Positions 33,841 through 44,698 of a DNA stretch of 64,000 bases are shown piece after piece. The notes below the pieces were generated by a model that ran no database searches, was not told where the DNA came from, and worked only from the letters and a program-made list of their open reading frames with translations. The stretch spans positions 480,241,375-480,305,374 of the forward strand of contig CM041776.1 in assembly GCA_023374045.1 (NCBI GenBank), written 5' to 3'. The translations under genes and the position numbers were made by a program. Source of the DNA: Limonium bicolor (lineage: Eukaryota; Streptophyta; Magnoliopsida; Caryophyllales; Plumbaginaceae). Positions within the stretch are counted from its first letter, which is position 1, and every line of letters starts with the position of its first letter.

Positions 33841-35442
33841 TGTGAGCCTCGAATTTAAACCCTATCCTATATTGATTAAAGCTGATTAGGATCTAACCGG
33901 GTTTTAGGTCCACTTATAACCTAAGCTTAATAACTATGTCATATAACAATAATTATTAAAACCTAAGCTAGCTCACTAGAACCTATTATGAGTCGCCACC
34001 TAATTTTAACCTAGATGAAATTAGGAAAGGAGAGTTCGGGTTCGGGGGCTTGGTATACGACTTATTTAGGGTTCAATTACTTTCATTACCCCTAGAAGTC
34101 GTTTTTCCTCTACTTAGTTTAATTACGGCTTATTACGAGTCGTTTTAACCTAAGTGCGTGAGCTTCTGTTTTTTTTTTATGTTTTCTAGCATTTTTGACA
34201 GAAAATAAAAGTGAAAATTGCAATTACCTAAACTAGGGTTTCGGAGGCAGAATTAGGTCAAATTGTGTTTCCGTCCGTAGCCACGGACCTAATGTCCGTA
34301 ACCACGGACCCTGGTTAACCTATGTGAAAATAAAAGTCGAATTAAACAGAAAACGAAAATTTGAAAAGTCCGGGGCCACGGACAGGATGTCCGTAGGCCC
34401 AGACATAGTTTACCAAAACCTAAATTTTTAAAATTTTAAAATCTCACCGCCGTCCGTGGGTGTCCGTGGCCACGGACAACCTGTCCGTGGTCCCGGACCA
34501 TAGGTCCGAGGTTCCAGACTACCCACGGACAGGGGTTTTCTGGTGGTTCCCGACGGTGTGTTCGGCTAAAAAATTATGTACGTGTAGCCTGTTTTACCTT
34601 CGGATTTGAGGTGTTTCTTCACGTCGGGTGTCTTTCGGTGGCTCCAATGGTGCCGGTTCCGGACTGAGTTCGACCCGAGCTTCTGGTTGTCAGTTTTTCT
34701 TTTTGTTCTTCACATTTTGGTGGTGTTTATGTGGGGTTTTGATGATTATTGGTGCTTTGGGGATAGGAAAACGAGTTTAGATGGTGACTTCAGGGGATTT
34801 TCGGTATGATTCGGGTGGCCGGGTGTTGGAAAACGTGAGAGAGAGAGGAGGTTGTGCCTTTTGACTTTCTAGGGTTCTTTAGCTTATGAGATTCCCCCTT
34901 TATCAAAAAACCTATCCCTTTTATATAGACTTTCATAAAGATAAAGAAAATCTAATAAAAGTAAGATTTTTTGACATTTTAATTAAGTGACTTCCCAAAG
35001 GAATTTTGTTGTGAAATTTTAACCATGTGTCAAGGATGGCAATTATGGTTTTTCTGAAGTGGAATCAGATTTTTTAAATGTTGGACTTTTTTTAAATTGA
35101 ATTTCTTGTCAGATTCAGTCAGAAATTGCTAGAAAATTATTAGAAATTCAAAAAATCAAACTTTCATCGCCATTATGCTTAAAATGTCATCCTCTATCAT
35201 GGGTTAAAATTGCAAAGCATTTCAAGATGATTTGGGCATCTTTTGGAGGAGAGAGAAAGCCTATATGAGGTCTCAAGAGCCTTAAAAATTACGAAAACGC
35301 CCCTGACAACGATGAAACTGCTCCCCATGCTCTGGAATGTGTCGATCGAGCCGGAATCTCTCATTACTTGATCGAAATTCCCCTAACAACACTAAAGCCT
35401 CGTAGACCCTAACTAGGGGGGGTCAAAATTTTGGGTATAACA
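33841..35442 (-). repeat. LTR of A (3' LTR in its orientation)
   Basis: 1602 bp, tgtgagcc...gtataaca. GTCCG/CGGAC block at about 34268-34535, including the perfect 16-bp palindrome gtccgtggccacggac near 34461. Minus-strand TATA box at about 34919-34927. Confidence 0.9.
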
Positions 35443-35459
35443 GATTGCCCCCCGTCAAC
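35443..35459 (-). other. Polypurine tract of A
   Basis: Minus strand GTTGACGGGGGGCAATC next to the 3' LTR; identical to C. Confidence 0.85.
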
Positions 35460-35564
35460 TAGACTTTGTAATGGATGTGAAAAGTTTGGTTGATGCTTGA
35501 GTGATGCCCCAAAATTTTGGATTCCACAGAATCCTTCATGTTGTCCGAAACCGCGTTGACTACG

Positions 35565-35830
35565 TCCAGCTATTCGGAGGTGCTGACTACCTAAGGAATA
35601 AGACGTTGTCGAGCTATTCTAAGGCGCTGACTACCTATAAGTGAAAATGTGTCAAGCTATTCTAAGGCGCTGACTACCTAGGTGACGAAAATGAAATAAT
35701 GTCAAGCGATTCTAAGGCGTTGACTACCTATAACAAATGAAATGACGTCAAACTATTCTAAGGCGCTGACTACCTATAATAAAAGAAATAAAGCAATGTC
35801 AAGCGATTCTAAGGTGTTGACTACCTATGA
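35565..35830. repeat. Tandem array 1 in A
   Basis: Five to six units with core ttctaaggcg(c/t)tgactacctat, as in C, next to the PPT. Followed by a trinucleotide (ATG/GCT) tract at about 35869-35922. Confidence 0.85.
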
Positions 35831-36139
35831 TGTGAAAACTGTATGCAAATGCAAAAATGCTGAAATGCTAACGATGCTGATGCTGATGATGATGCTGATG
35901 CTGATGATGTTGATGATGCTCGGATGCTTCTGAGGACCGAAACCCGTGCCAATGCTCCTGACAGGACCCAATGTGGACTTATTGCCATCGCCCCCCAAGC
36001 CGGTGTGCAAGGATAACTCCTGGTAAAAACCCTGGGGACTTATTGCCTTTGCCCACCATTTGTTGATCCCAAAGTAAGTTGACATAACACAAGAGGATTT
36101 ATTGCCATCACCTCGCCAACCTTTCTATCGCCAGGTCTT

Positions 36140-36850
36140 GTGACGTGCCTGGATAATGCAACTAGGTCTTATGACGAGCCTATATGAATGAGATGAATGC
36201 AATGTGTTTGACGAGAGTGGGTAAGCTAAAGGGTCTTATTACGAGCCTATAGGAATGCAACTAGGTCTTATGACGAGCCTAAAGATGGGTCTAGGTCTTA
36301 TGACGAGCCTAAAGGAATGATCTAGGTCTTACGATGAGCCTAAAGGATGGTTCTAGGTCTTATGACGAGCCTAAAGATGGGTCCAGGTCTTATGACGAGC
36401 CTAAAGGAATGATCTAGGTCTTATGACGAGCCTAAAGATAGGTCTAGGTCTTATAACGAGCCTAAAGGAATGATCTAGCTCTTATGACGAGCCTAAGGGA
36501 TGGTTCTAGGTCTTATGACGAGCCTAAAGATGGGTCTAGGACTTATGACGAGCCTAAAGGAATGATCTAGGTCTTATGACAAGCCTAAAGATGGGTCTAG
36601 GTCTTATGACGAGCCTAAAGGAATGATCTAGGTCTAATGACGAGCCTAAAGGATGGTTCTAGGTCTTATGACGAGCCTAAAGATGGGTCAAGGACTTATG
36701 GCGAGCCTAAAGGAATGATCTAGGTCTTATGACGAGCCTAAAGGAATGATCTAGATCTTATGACGACCCTAAAGGATGGTTCTAGGTCTTATGACAAGCC
36801 TAAAGATGGGATCTAGGTCTTATGACGAGCCTAAAGGATGGTACTAAGCG
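36140..36850. repeat. Tandem array 2 in A, about 20 units of ~31 bp
   Basis: Core ctaggtcttatgacgagccta. Units end in aaagatggg, aaaggaatga or aaaggatggt in a partly regular order, suggesting higher-order duplication of two- or three-unit blocks. Twice as many units as in C. Confidence 0.92.
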
Positions 36851-36884
36851 AAAATGTGTTGGGTGTATGATGAACGTAGAAGGA

Positions 36885-37230
36885 TTAGGGCTTATGGCAA
36901 GCCTGGAGATGGAAGGGCTTAGGACGGGCCTGTAGATGTTTGAATGTGGAGGAAGGGCTTAGGACGGGCCTGTAGATGTTTGGTGTGGAGGTAGGGCGTT
37001 GAATATGGAGAAAGGGCTTAAGATAGGCCTATGGATGTTTAAACGTGGAGGCGGGACTTAAGGCGGTCCTGAGGAAATTTGATTTGGAGGTAGGGCTTAG
37101 GACGGGCCTGAGGAAATTTGATGTGGAGGTAGGGCTTAGGACGGACCTGAGGATGCTTGATGTGAAGGTAGGGCTTATGACGGGCCTTGGGGAGTTTGAT
37201 GTGGAGGTAGGGCTTACGACGGGCCTGAGG
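36885..37230. repeat. Tandem array 3 in A
   Basis: Seven to eight units with core agggcttaggacgggcctg and spacers such as aggaaatttgatgtggaggt. The regular units make overlapping ORFs on both strands (37039-37296 minus, 37045-37248 plus) with repeated peptides; these are by-products of the repeat. Confidence 0.88.
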
Positions 37231-37760
37231 GATATGAGAGGGGCTTGAACCTTTGGGTTTTGGGTTTTTTAGCCTCCATCGGTGTCGTTGTTGCAATTGT
37301 TGGGGACCAACAATTGCCCCCAGTATTTTTCCTTAAGGCGATCTGAATTTTTTAGGACTTTATGGCAATCGATCTAAGTTTTTTAGGACCAACAATTGCC
37401 CCCAGTATTTTCTTTGGTTAATTGCGCAAAAACAAATCTCATCCTCACAAGGTCAGGGTTTATTTTGATGTGGTGCCTTCTATCCTACACTCAAAGTGTT
37501 CGATGTTTGCACTCGTGCCCTCCTTTTGGTCAAGACATCTCATCATTTGTTAGATTTACGCGTTCAACCTGTTACTTTCACATGATTGGATTCACAACTA
37601 TTAAGTCGGAAGTCTTTTGAGCTTATGACGTGGCTATGGGTGTGATGAATGACAAAAGGACCATGAGGGAATGTTTAGGATATGTGGAGCTATAAGGGTG
37701 ACCAAAGCCACAACTTGCGCCTTCTTTCGGACCTGCCTTCTTCGTCTTGAAGTCGTTTGG
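37231..37760. other. Internal spacer of A with PPT-like motifs
   Basis: No gene supported. Two caattgcccccagtattttt-type motifs (about 37310-37328 and 37395-37412), matching the positions in C and B. Confidence 0.5.
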
Positions 37761-38066
37761 TTACTTCGTGATGACTTCGCTTATGAGCTTGGAACTTTGA
37801 GTTGTTCCTTGCACCTTCTCTCTTTTTCCTGATTTTGGATTTCTTCGAGGCTTTTCAAGTTTGCCTTTCTTTGAATCTCCTTTCCTTCGGGGTTCTTGTG
37901 TTTCCCGGTTTTGAACTTTGAGAGCTGTTTTTGATGTGTGCTCATTTGGATCCTGTGTCACTTTGGGACCATTTGCGGATAGTTCCCTCGTGCTGGTCGC
38001 AGTTTTGCTTCTTTGGACTTGTGAAGTTGTTGTTCGGAAGTCGGGCTCCTTGCTTCCTTTGGTCAC
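37761..38066 (-). CDS. Small basic accessory ORF of A, ~101 aa
   Basis: Counterpart of the ORF at 14706-15017 in C: same MTKGSKEPDFRTTTSQVQR start, same central NGPKVTQDPNE and VQNRETQEPRRKGDSKK blocks, same ISEVITK end. The region just before the end has indels relative to C, yet the frame is recovered before the shared end. Lys/Arg-rich, no domain recognised. Lies on the gag strand downstream of the G-patch. Translation is not shown. Confidence 0.4.
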   Translation of the reverse strand: MTKGSKEPDFRTTTSQVQRSKTATSTRELSANGPKVTQDPNEHTSKTALKVQNRETQEPRRKGDSKKGKLEKPRRNPKSGKREKVQGTTQSSKLISEVITK

Positions 38067-39037
38067 CGGGTCGGTCGTTCATCATTGGCTGGCTAGTTTG
38101 TGGAGTTTGTAGTGTTATAAAAGAGGATGTACACGAAAAACTCAGCGGGGGTGCCTAGGGTTTAATGTCTGGGTTCACAGGCTTTTTGGCTGTGTGGTGC
38201 TATACCTAGGTGCTTCGTCATCCCTAATAGTTGTGTATCCATTCTTTGTTACTTTTCATAGGTTTAAGCGTAAATTTACGAATTATCTCCTTCGGTCGGA
38301 GTCATGCCGTTTATCTCACCTTTGAATGCGACCTCTCGGGAGTCGTGTAAAAATGACACGCTCTTTCGCTCTTGGTTTTACCGCTCAAGACACTCTCGTG
38401 AAGTGTACACTCGGAAACTTGTTTGCACATTTAAACATTATCGTTCCTTAACTCAGATTCCCCCAGTATTGTTGTGGGGTTTATTTAACAAACCTTAGAA
38501 TGCCCAAATTATTTATGGAGGGTGATTGCATGTGTGATGGTAAATGATGGTGGTGAGTGGTGATGGGGTGATTGCCGAATGGTTTATCTTTTTGTTCTTT
38601 TTGGTGGCAGCAATTTTGTTTTTATGTGTCTAGTGAAATAGTAGAAATGATGGAATGCTGTGACATGTGTGGTGGCTGTAATGGAGGTGGTGAATGCTTG
38701 GATGGGAAGGTGATTTTGTACAAGAGGTTTCGCGAAAAACAAAGGTTTTTCCTTTTTTTGTTGCAGACATGCTTTATGAGCAAGAGTTTTTTTCCTTTTT
38801 CTTTTCTTTTTTTTCAACACATGAACGAATGTATAAACATTAAAACATGAGCGAAGTAGGAACTTTATTGATAACCAAAAGAAGTAACAATGACATCGAG
38901 TACCAACCAAATGGAAAAGAACAACTAAACTTACTACGGTAAGAAAGAAACTATGTAAAACAACCAAAGGAAAATAACAATGACTCCTAAAGACCCCAAA
39001 ACGGGAAGTAAATGACTAACTACCCCTAATCTATGAC
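38067..39037. other. Internal non-coding region of A between basic ORF and G-patch
   Basis: Shared with C over most of its length, including a gattcccccagtatt PPT-like motif near 38456. ORFs at 38572-38967 on both strands are low complexity and not conserved in frame with C, so not called. Confidence 0.5.
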
Positions 39038-39840
39038 CTATTCTTCAAGGAACATCCAATCAGGCATCGCTTCCTCCTCTGCCATTCTTGCCGTATCCTG
39101 TAAACATAGGGAACATGAGCATATGAGTAAAGATGATAGTTCAATTGTTGAAATGAAAGATGGGTCCATTAACGCACCAAGTCCTTGAAAACCAGGATTC
39201 GCTACCGGAGATAGGGCGTCTGGGATTCCTTGAAGATCCTTGCCAAGGCCCTTACCCTCTTGATAACCATACTTCTCCATGATAACATTCCCTGGTCCAA
39301 CTTTAAGTTTCTGAAGAGAAGTTGGGTCGGATTGCAATGGCACAACGCTGAACTGTTTAGATGGGACGAACCCTCCTCTTCAACCATGCAAACAGGAAAC
39401 TCCTTCTGATTTGGTTCACCTCTAACGACATGAACCTTCCCGTCTCGTTTGAACTTCAAACATTGATGCACCGTAGAGGGGACGGCCTTCAAATCTTGAA
39501 GGAAATCGAGTCCCTAAATCAGATTGAAAGATTGGGGAATTTACAGAACCAAGAACTTCACTGGATGAATAACCGTCCCAAACTTGAGTGGAAGATCCAG
39601 TAGGTCAAAGACATGTCTTGGGCTGTCGTCATACCCTCGTAACACTATTTGGCAAGACTCAAACTTGTCGTAACCCATACCCTCTGCCACTTTCAGAGGA
39701 CAGATGCTGACATCTGCTCCTGTGTCAATGAGAACCTTTGGCACCTTGAAGGTCCCGCACCAAACAGTAATATACAATGCTTTTCCCGAGTGCTCGGAGA
39801 TCTCGCTATCGTGAAAACTGATCTCCTCTTCCTGCTTTTG
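39038..39840 (-). pseudogene. A protease and G-patch, frame broken
   Basis: Protease at 39541-39777 keeps the active site and core (VPKVLIDTGADVSICP, IVLRGYDDSPRHV, FGTVIHPVKFLVL). A stop and frame change near 39500-39540 separate it from AVPSTVHQCLKFKRDGKVH and from the G-patch frame at 39038-39343 (IMEKYGYQEGKGLGKDLQG). The end MPDWMFLEE matches C. Aspartic protease would process Gag. Comparison with C shows that the DTGA segment is ancestral and was lost in C. Confidence 0.8.
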
Positions 39841-40956
39841 TCAAAGAGCCGCGACCATTCTTTTCGGGGCTAAACTTTCCTCTGGCCTGCCCAAGTGTTT
39901 GGCAATGGCCCGTCGGTGCTCTGGTGAGATTGTAAGCAAAGACCAGATTGCCACGGGGATGGTTGTTGCCTTCAACTTCTGAAGCAGTTCTCGTTCACCT
40001 GGGATTTCTTCAGCCACCGGGGGAGACAACATTCGCTCTTCCTCTTGCGACGGCTTTTCAGGTGATTCATAGTGCTTGCCCGGCCGGGTAATGTGAGCAT
40101 TTACTGGGACAAAGCTGACCGTGGATGTGGGCTTCCGTCATGCCCCTCGTGCCGGCTTTTTGTCATCCCAGAAAATAGTAAAGGCAGCACACTCAATTTC
40201 GGATTCTGAAGTCTCGAGGTCATCCAAACGCTGATATCCCTGATCGATGAGGTCTTGGATCTGATGTCTCAGCACTTTGCAATCATTGGTATCATGCCCC
40301 GCTAGCTGATGGTACCTGCAAAATTGACTGAGCCTACTCCCCTTTCGTGTATCTCCAAGGCGAGGAATGAGCGGTCGTATTAGCCCTTCGTCCTGCAGCT
40401 CCTCGAAGGCCTGGCTTAAGGGACAACCAATGGGTGTGAATTCCCTTTCGGCTTTGTGGGGAAGCTCCGGTACTGGGGTTGCAATCTGGATTTTTCCTTC
40501 TTGGGCCAATAACAAAATTTTAGACCTCAATTTACGACAATTATCTGTGGAGTGGCCCGTGAGTAGGTGGAAACGACAGAACTGCTCGGGATGTGCCCCT
40601 ATATGCCGCCCGCGAAACCGCCGGGCTTTGAGTTGGACTAACCTCCGCCCTAGAAGTACTCTCAGAATCTGACTCTACGGCTGCTGCAGATCTACAATGG
40701 GCACCTGTGCGGCCTGCTCTTGTTGTGGTTCCTGGTTCTCCGGTGACTTGACCCCGTCCTCATTGGGGGCCAGATCTAAAGGGATGGTTTCCCTGAGAGC
40801 ATGAATGAGAGCTCTCGCTTCCCTTGCAGCCGACACAAATCCTGAGCTTAGCTCTTCCAAGGCACTCGTGTGGATCAATTCTAACTCAGCTAGTTTCCCT
40901 ATCATATCCACTAGCTCAGCGAGCTGAGTACTTCGATTGTTAACTTCAGACGACAT
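39841..40956 (-). pseudogene. A gag polyprotein, interrupted
   Basis: Start at MSSEVNNRSTQLAEL (40954-40956); the longer ORF upstream to 41064 is leader. It contains the same two CxxxH...GH...C motifs as C (FCRFH... and FCRYHQLAGHDTNDC), GCPLSQAFEEL, and ELLQKLKATTIP. Stops at 40675, at 40138-40140 (after KKPARGA) and at 39841-39843 break it. At two sites where C has a stop (after FEEL; after the RxGET/GDT motif) A is open, so the losses are independent. Confidence 0.8.
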
Positions 40957-41847
40957 CCTAGCTGCGAGGGGTGCTGCCTGTTTTGAGCAAAAAGATAAGT
41001 CAGCATTGCGGGAGTGAGACTGGACTAAACTTAGAAACACAGGCCGAAAATTAGTGCGCTGCAATGAATACCGGACTCTAAAATTTTGGTAGGGTCTGCT
41101 CTAGACTAAACTTTTGGGTTATAAGATTCACTGGTCTTATGAGTGGGTATTACAAGAATCTGGCTTGTAACAAGATCAACTTAAAGGACTTTCCGCTTTT
41201 TTTGTTTTGGGGTGATAGAAGTATTTGGACTATCAAAACCCTTTAAATGTTTCATTTGGGCTATAAGAGATTGAAGGACTGATACAGGCATTGGGCCTGA
41301 GGCCCAGGAGAAAAAGAACATATGCATAGAAGTCTTACATAAGGAGGTGATGCAAATGTCCTCACAAAATAACTCAGTCCAACGGGTATAGATCGATCCG
41401 GAGAGGTGCTTGGGGCGCGGGCCCAGGTCACCACAGAGGAATAGGGCTTGCATGCTATTCTCTTTGGGCTTCCCCACTTTTTCACATCACCTAAAGGTGT
41501 GCGTCTACGGTCGGGTCTTTGACTGACCAAACAATGGGCTAGGTAAGGGTACTGCCAGGAAAATGCTAGGGGCTAAGGCCCAGGTATTAAGGGGGTGTGG
41601 TTAGACGACACCCTCCTCTTTTCCCCCACTTATTCACATCACCTAAAAGGTGGGAGTCCCTGACAGGGGACCCTCAAACGGGTCCCGGGGTGAAATTGGT
41701 TTGCGTGGACCCTCGCTCTCATATGATGCAAAAGGTGCAGAAATTTAAAGTGCGCACAAAAATAAACAAAGTAATAAAGCCATAAATAAACATTTCTCAA
41801 GTTAAGCCCTCTTTCTTAAAATTAAACAAGTTAAAATTAAGAAGTGA
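40957..41847. other. 5' leader region of A
   Basis: No gene supported. Carries the conserved leader block (about 41395-41700) shared with B, C and E. Small ORFs here, such as 41181-41530, recur only as leader DNA. Confidence 0.5.
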
Positions 41848-41865
41848 TCCCAAGCAGAGTCGCCA
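41848..41865 (-). other. Primer-binding site of A
   Basis: Minus strand TGGCGACTCTGCTTGGGA, one base different from C. Three nt inside the 5' LTR. Confidence 0.7.
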
Positions 41866-41868
41866 GTC

Positions 41869-43461
41869 TGTGAGCCTCGATTTTAAACCCTATCCTACGT
41901 TGATTAAAGCTGATTAGGATTTAACCAGGTTTTAGGTCCACTTATAACCTAAGATTAATAGCTATGTCATATAACAATAATTATTAAAACCTAAGCTAGA
42001 TCACTGGAACCTATTATGAGTCGCCACCTAATTTTAACCTAGATGAAATTAGGAAAGGAGAGTTCAAGTTCGGGGGCTTGGTATACGACTTATTTAGGGT
42101 TCAATTACTTTCATTACCCCTATAAGTCGTTTTTCCTCTACTTAGTTTAATTACGGCTTATTACGAGTCGTTTTAACCTAAGTGCGCGAGCTTCTGTTTT
42201 TTTTTTTGTGTGTGTTTTCTAGCATTTTTTGACAAAAAATAAAAGTGAAAATTGTAATTACCTAAACTAGGGTTTCGGAGGCAGAATTAGGTCAAATTAT
42301 GTTTCCGTCCGTAGCCAAGGACCTAATGTCTGTAACCACGGACCCTAGTTAACCTATGTGAAAATAAAGTCAAATTAAACAGAAAACGAAAATTTGAAAA
42401 GTTCGGGGCCACGGACAGGATGTCCGTAGGCCCGGACATAGTTTAACAAAACCTAAATTTTTAAAATTTTAAAATCCCGCCGCCGTCTTTGGGTGTCCGT
42501 GGCCACGAACAACCCGTCCCTGGTCCCGGACTACCCACGGACAAGGGTTTTCTGGTGGTTCCCGACGGTGTTTTCGGCTAAAAAATTATGTACGTGTAGC
42601 CTGTTTTACCTTCGGATTTGAGGTGTTTCTTCACGTCGGGTGTCTTTCGGTGGCTCCAATGGTGCCGGTTCCGAACTGAGTTCGACCCGAGCTTCTGGTT
42701 GTTGGTTGTTCTTTCTGTTCTTCACGTTTTGGTGGTGTTTATGTGGGTTTTGGATGATTATTGGTGCTTTGGGGATTGGAAAACGAGTTTAGATGGTGAT
42801 TTCGGGGGATTTTCGGTATGATTCGGGTGGCCGGGTGTTGGAAAACGTGAGAGAGAGAGAGAGAGAGGAGGCTGTGCCTTCTAACTTTCTAGGGTTCTTT
42901 AGCTTATGAGATTCCCCCTTTATCAAAAAACCTATCCCCTTTATATAGACTTTCTTAAAGATAAAGAAAATCTAGTAAAAGTAAGATTTTTTGACATTTT
43001 AAATAAATGGCTTCCCAAAGGAATTTTGCTGTGAAATTTTAACCATGTGTCAAGGATGGCAATTATGATATTTCTGAAGTGGAATCGGATTTTTTAAATG
43101 TTGGACTATTTTTAAATTGAATTTCTCGTCAGATTCAGTCAGAAATTGCTAGAAAATTATTGGAAATTCGAAAAATCAAAATTCCAACGCCATTATGCTT
43201 AAAATGTCGTCCTCTATCATGGGTTAAAACTGCAAAGCATTTCAAGATGAGTTGGGCATCTTTTGGAGGAGGGAGAAAGCCTATAGGAGGTCTCAGGAGC
43301 CTTAAAAATTACAAAAACGCCCCTGACAACGATGAAACTGCTCCCCATGCTCTGGAATGTGTCGATCGAGCCGGAATCTCTCATTACTTGATCAAAATGC
43401 CCCTCACAACACTAATGCCTCGTAGACCCTATCCAGGGGGGTCAAAATTTTGGGTATAACA
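41869..43461 (-). repeat. LTR of A (5' LTR in its orientation)
   Basis: 1593 bp, tgtgagcc...gtataaca. Minus-strand TATA box at about 42940-42949 (ctatataaa). A GA tract of about 20 bp at 42850-42869. GTCCG/CGGAC block at 42305-42545, somewhat shortened relative to the other LTR of A. Confidence 0.9.
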
Positions 43462-43989
43462 AGTACCTCGAAAGGAATCTGGTATCTCTATCTGACACTA
43501 TGGCTTTGGTATCCCGTGGTGTCTCATGATCTCCTTCTCAAACAACTTAGCTAACTTAGTTACCTTCCATGTATCCTTCATCGGTATGAATCGGGCTACT
43601 TTGGTAAGGTGATCCACCACCACCCATATCATGTTTAGACCTCCCCTTGTAGGCGGAAGTCCGACCACGAAGTCCATGAAGATATCATGAAACTTCCACT
43701 CCGGAACTGGCATTGACTGTACCATTCCACCCGGTTGTCGATGCTCGAATTTTACCGTCTGGCATGTGAGACACCTCAAGACGAACTCGGTAACATCTGT
43801 CTTCATCCCCGACCACCAGAAGTATCTCTTCATATCTTTATACATCTTAGAGGCTTCCGTATGGATTGAAACTGAAGAACGGTGTGATTCTCTAAGTATG
43901 CGGTCTTTTAGATCCGTGTTGCCTCGTGGTATGCATAACCGGCCCTTAAGTCTGATCAGATCATCATCATGAAGTCTGAAGTCATATTT
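43462..43989 (-). pseudogene. O integrase: zinc-binding and catalytic core N-terminal part
   Basis: HHCC-type zinc motif (ESHHSSVSIH ... CLTCQTVK), then the core with IFMDFVVGLP (first catalytic Asp), WVVVDHLTKVARFIP and, in another frame, IVSDRDTRF (second catalytic Asp). A frameshift lies at the GIPK segment (about 43495-43505). Element A is inserted right after the second Asp motif (FLSRY/W). The rest of integrase is at 33009-33840. Confidence 0.92.
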
Positions 43990-44698
43990 CTAACTCTCAA
44001 AGGTACCCTCTGTCAGCTTCTGCCTAACTTCCCTCATATACTCATCAGTCTTCTGAGCCTCTCGCACCTCATCAACCAAGCTTGAGAAATAAACTAGTGA
44101 ATGGAGTGAGTGTGCTCGACGGCTCAGGGCGTCAGCTACAACATTGGCCTTCCCTTCTTTGTATTGGAGGTCAATATCATAGTCCTTCAAAAATTCTAAC
44201 CACCTCCTCTGTCGAAGATTCAACTCCTTCTGAGTGAATATATATTTCAAGCTCTTGTGATCAGTGTAGATCGTCACACTAACCCCGTACAAGTAGTGGC
44301 GTCATATCCTCAAAGCGAAGACTACAACTCCCAACTCCAAGTCATGAGTGGGGTAGTTCTCCTCATGTTTCTTCAGCTGGCGTGAGGCATATGCCACCAC
44401 CTTGCCATGCTGCATGAGCACGCAACCCAGCCCTCTGCCGGATGCATCACAGTAAATCTTAAAGCCCTCCGTACTGTATGGAATAGTCAGAACCGGTGTT
44501 GTGGTCAGTGAGTCCTTTAGGCTCTGAAACGAACTCTCACAATCAGCAGTCCATACGAACGGTGCATCTTTCTTCATCAGACTGGTCATCGGCTTTGTGA
44601 CCTTGCTAAAGTCCTTAACAAACCTCCGATAATAACCCGCCAAACCAAGAAAGCTCCGAATGTCGGTAACTGTCTTCGGTCTCGGCTAGGTACGCACG
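43990..44698 (-). pseudogene. O RT connection region and RNase H
   Basis: Starts at the B junction with the end of reverse transcriptase ([19 protein letters not shown]), then the RNase H domain: [50 protein letters not shown] and DALSRRA. Two stops: a TAG close to the B junction (about 44684) and a TGA after VFALRI (about 44299-44304), each at a place where the family has Trp. RNase H removes RNA from the RNA/DNA hybrid. Confidence 0.92.

Larger units (their letters stand above)
33841..43461 (-). mobile_element. Element A: complete LTR element with gag, protease and G-patch, no RT
   Basis: 9621 bp inserted in the integrase of O, TSD agtac (33836-33840, 43462-43466). LTRs 33841-35442 and 41869-43461, PPT 35443-35459, PBS 41848-41865, all minus strand. 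Same layout as C, with longer tandem arrays and a protease active site still present (LIDTGADVSIC). No reverse transcriptase, RNase H or integrase. LTRs are about 200 bp shorter than those of C and look very similar to each other. Confidence 0.92.

Noticed and set aside
37039..37296. Repeated-peptide ORFs (HIKLPKARHKPYL-like) suggesting a repeat protein
   Set aside because: They result from the DNA tandem array 3; both strands give repeat peptides and the frame is not conserved in C.
38584..38967. 127-codon minus-strand ORF with hydrophobic segments in A
   Set aside because: Low complexity at its core, and the C counterpart (15476-15745) aligns only in part and in a different frame context.
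43160..43459. 99-codon plus-strand ORF
   Set aside because: Lies wholly inside the LTR of A, antisense to the element, and is broken in the other LTR copies.
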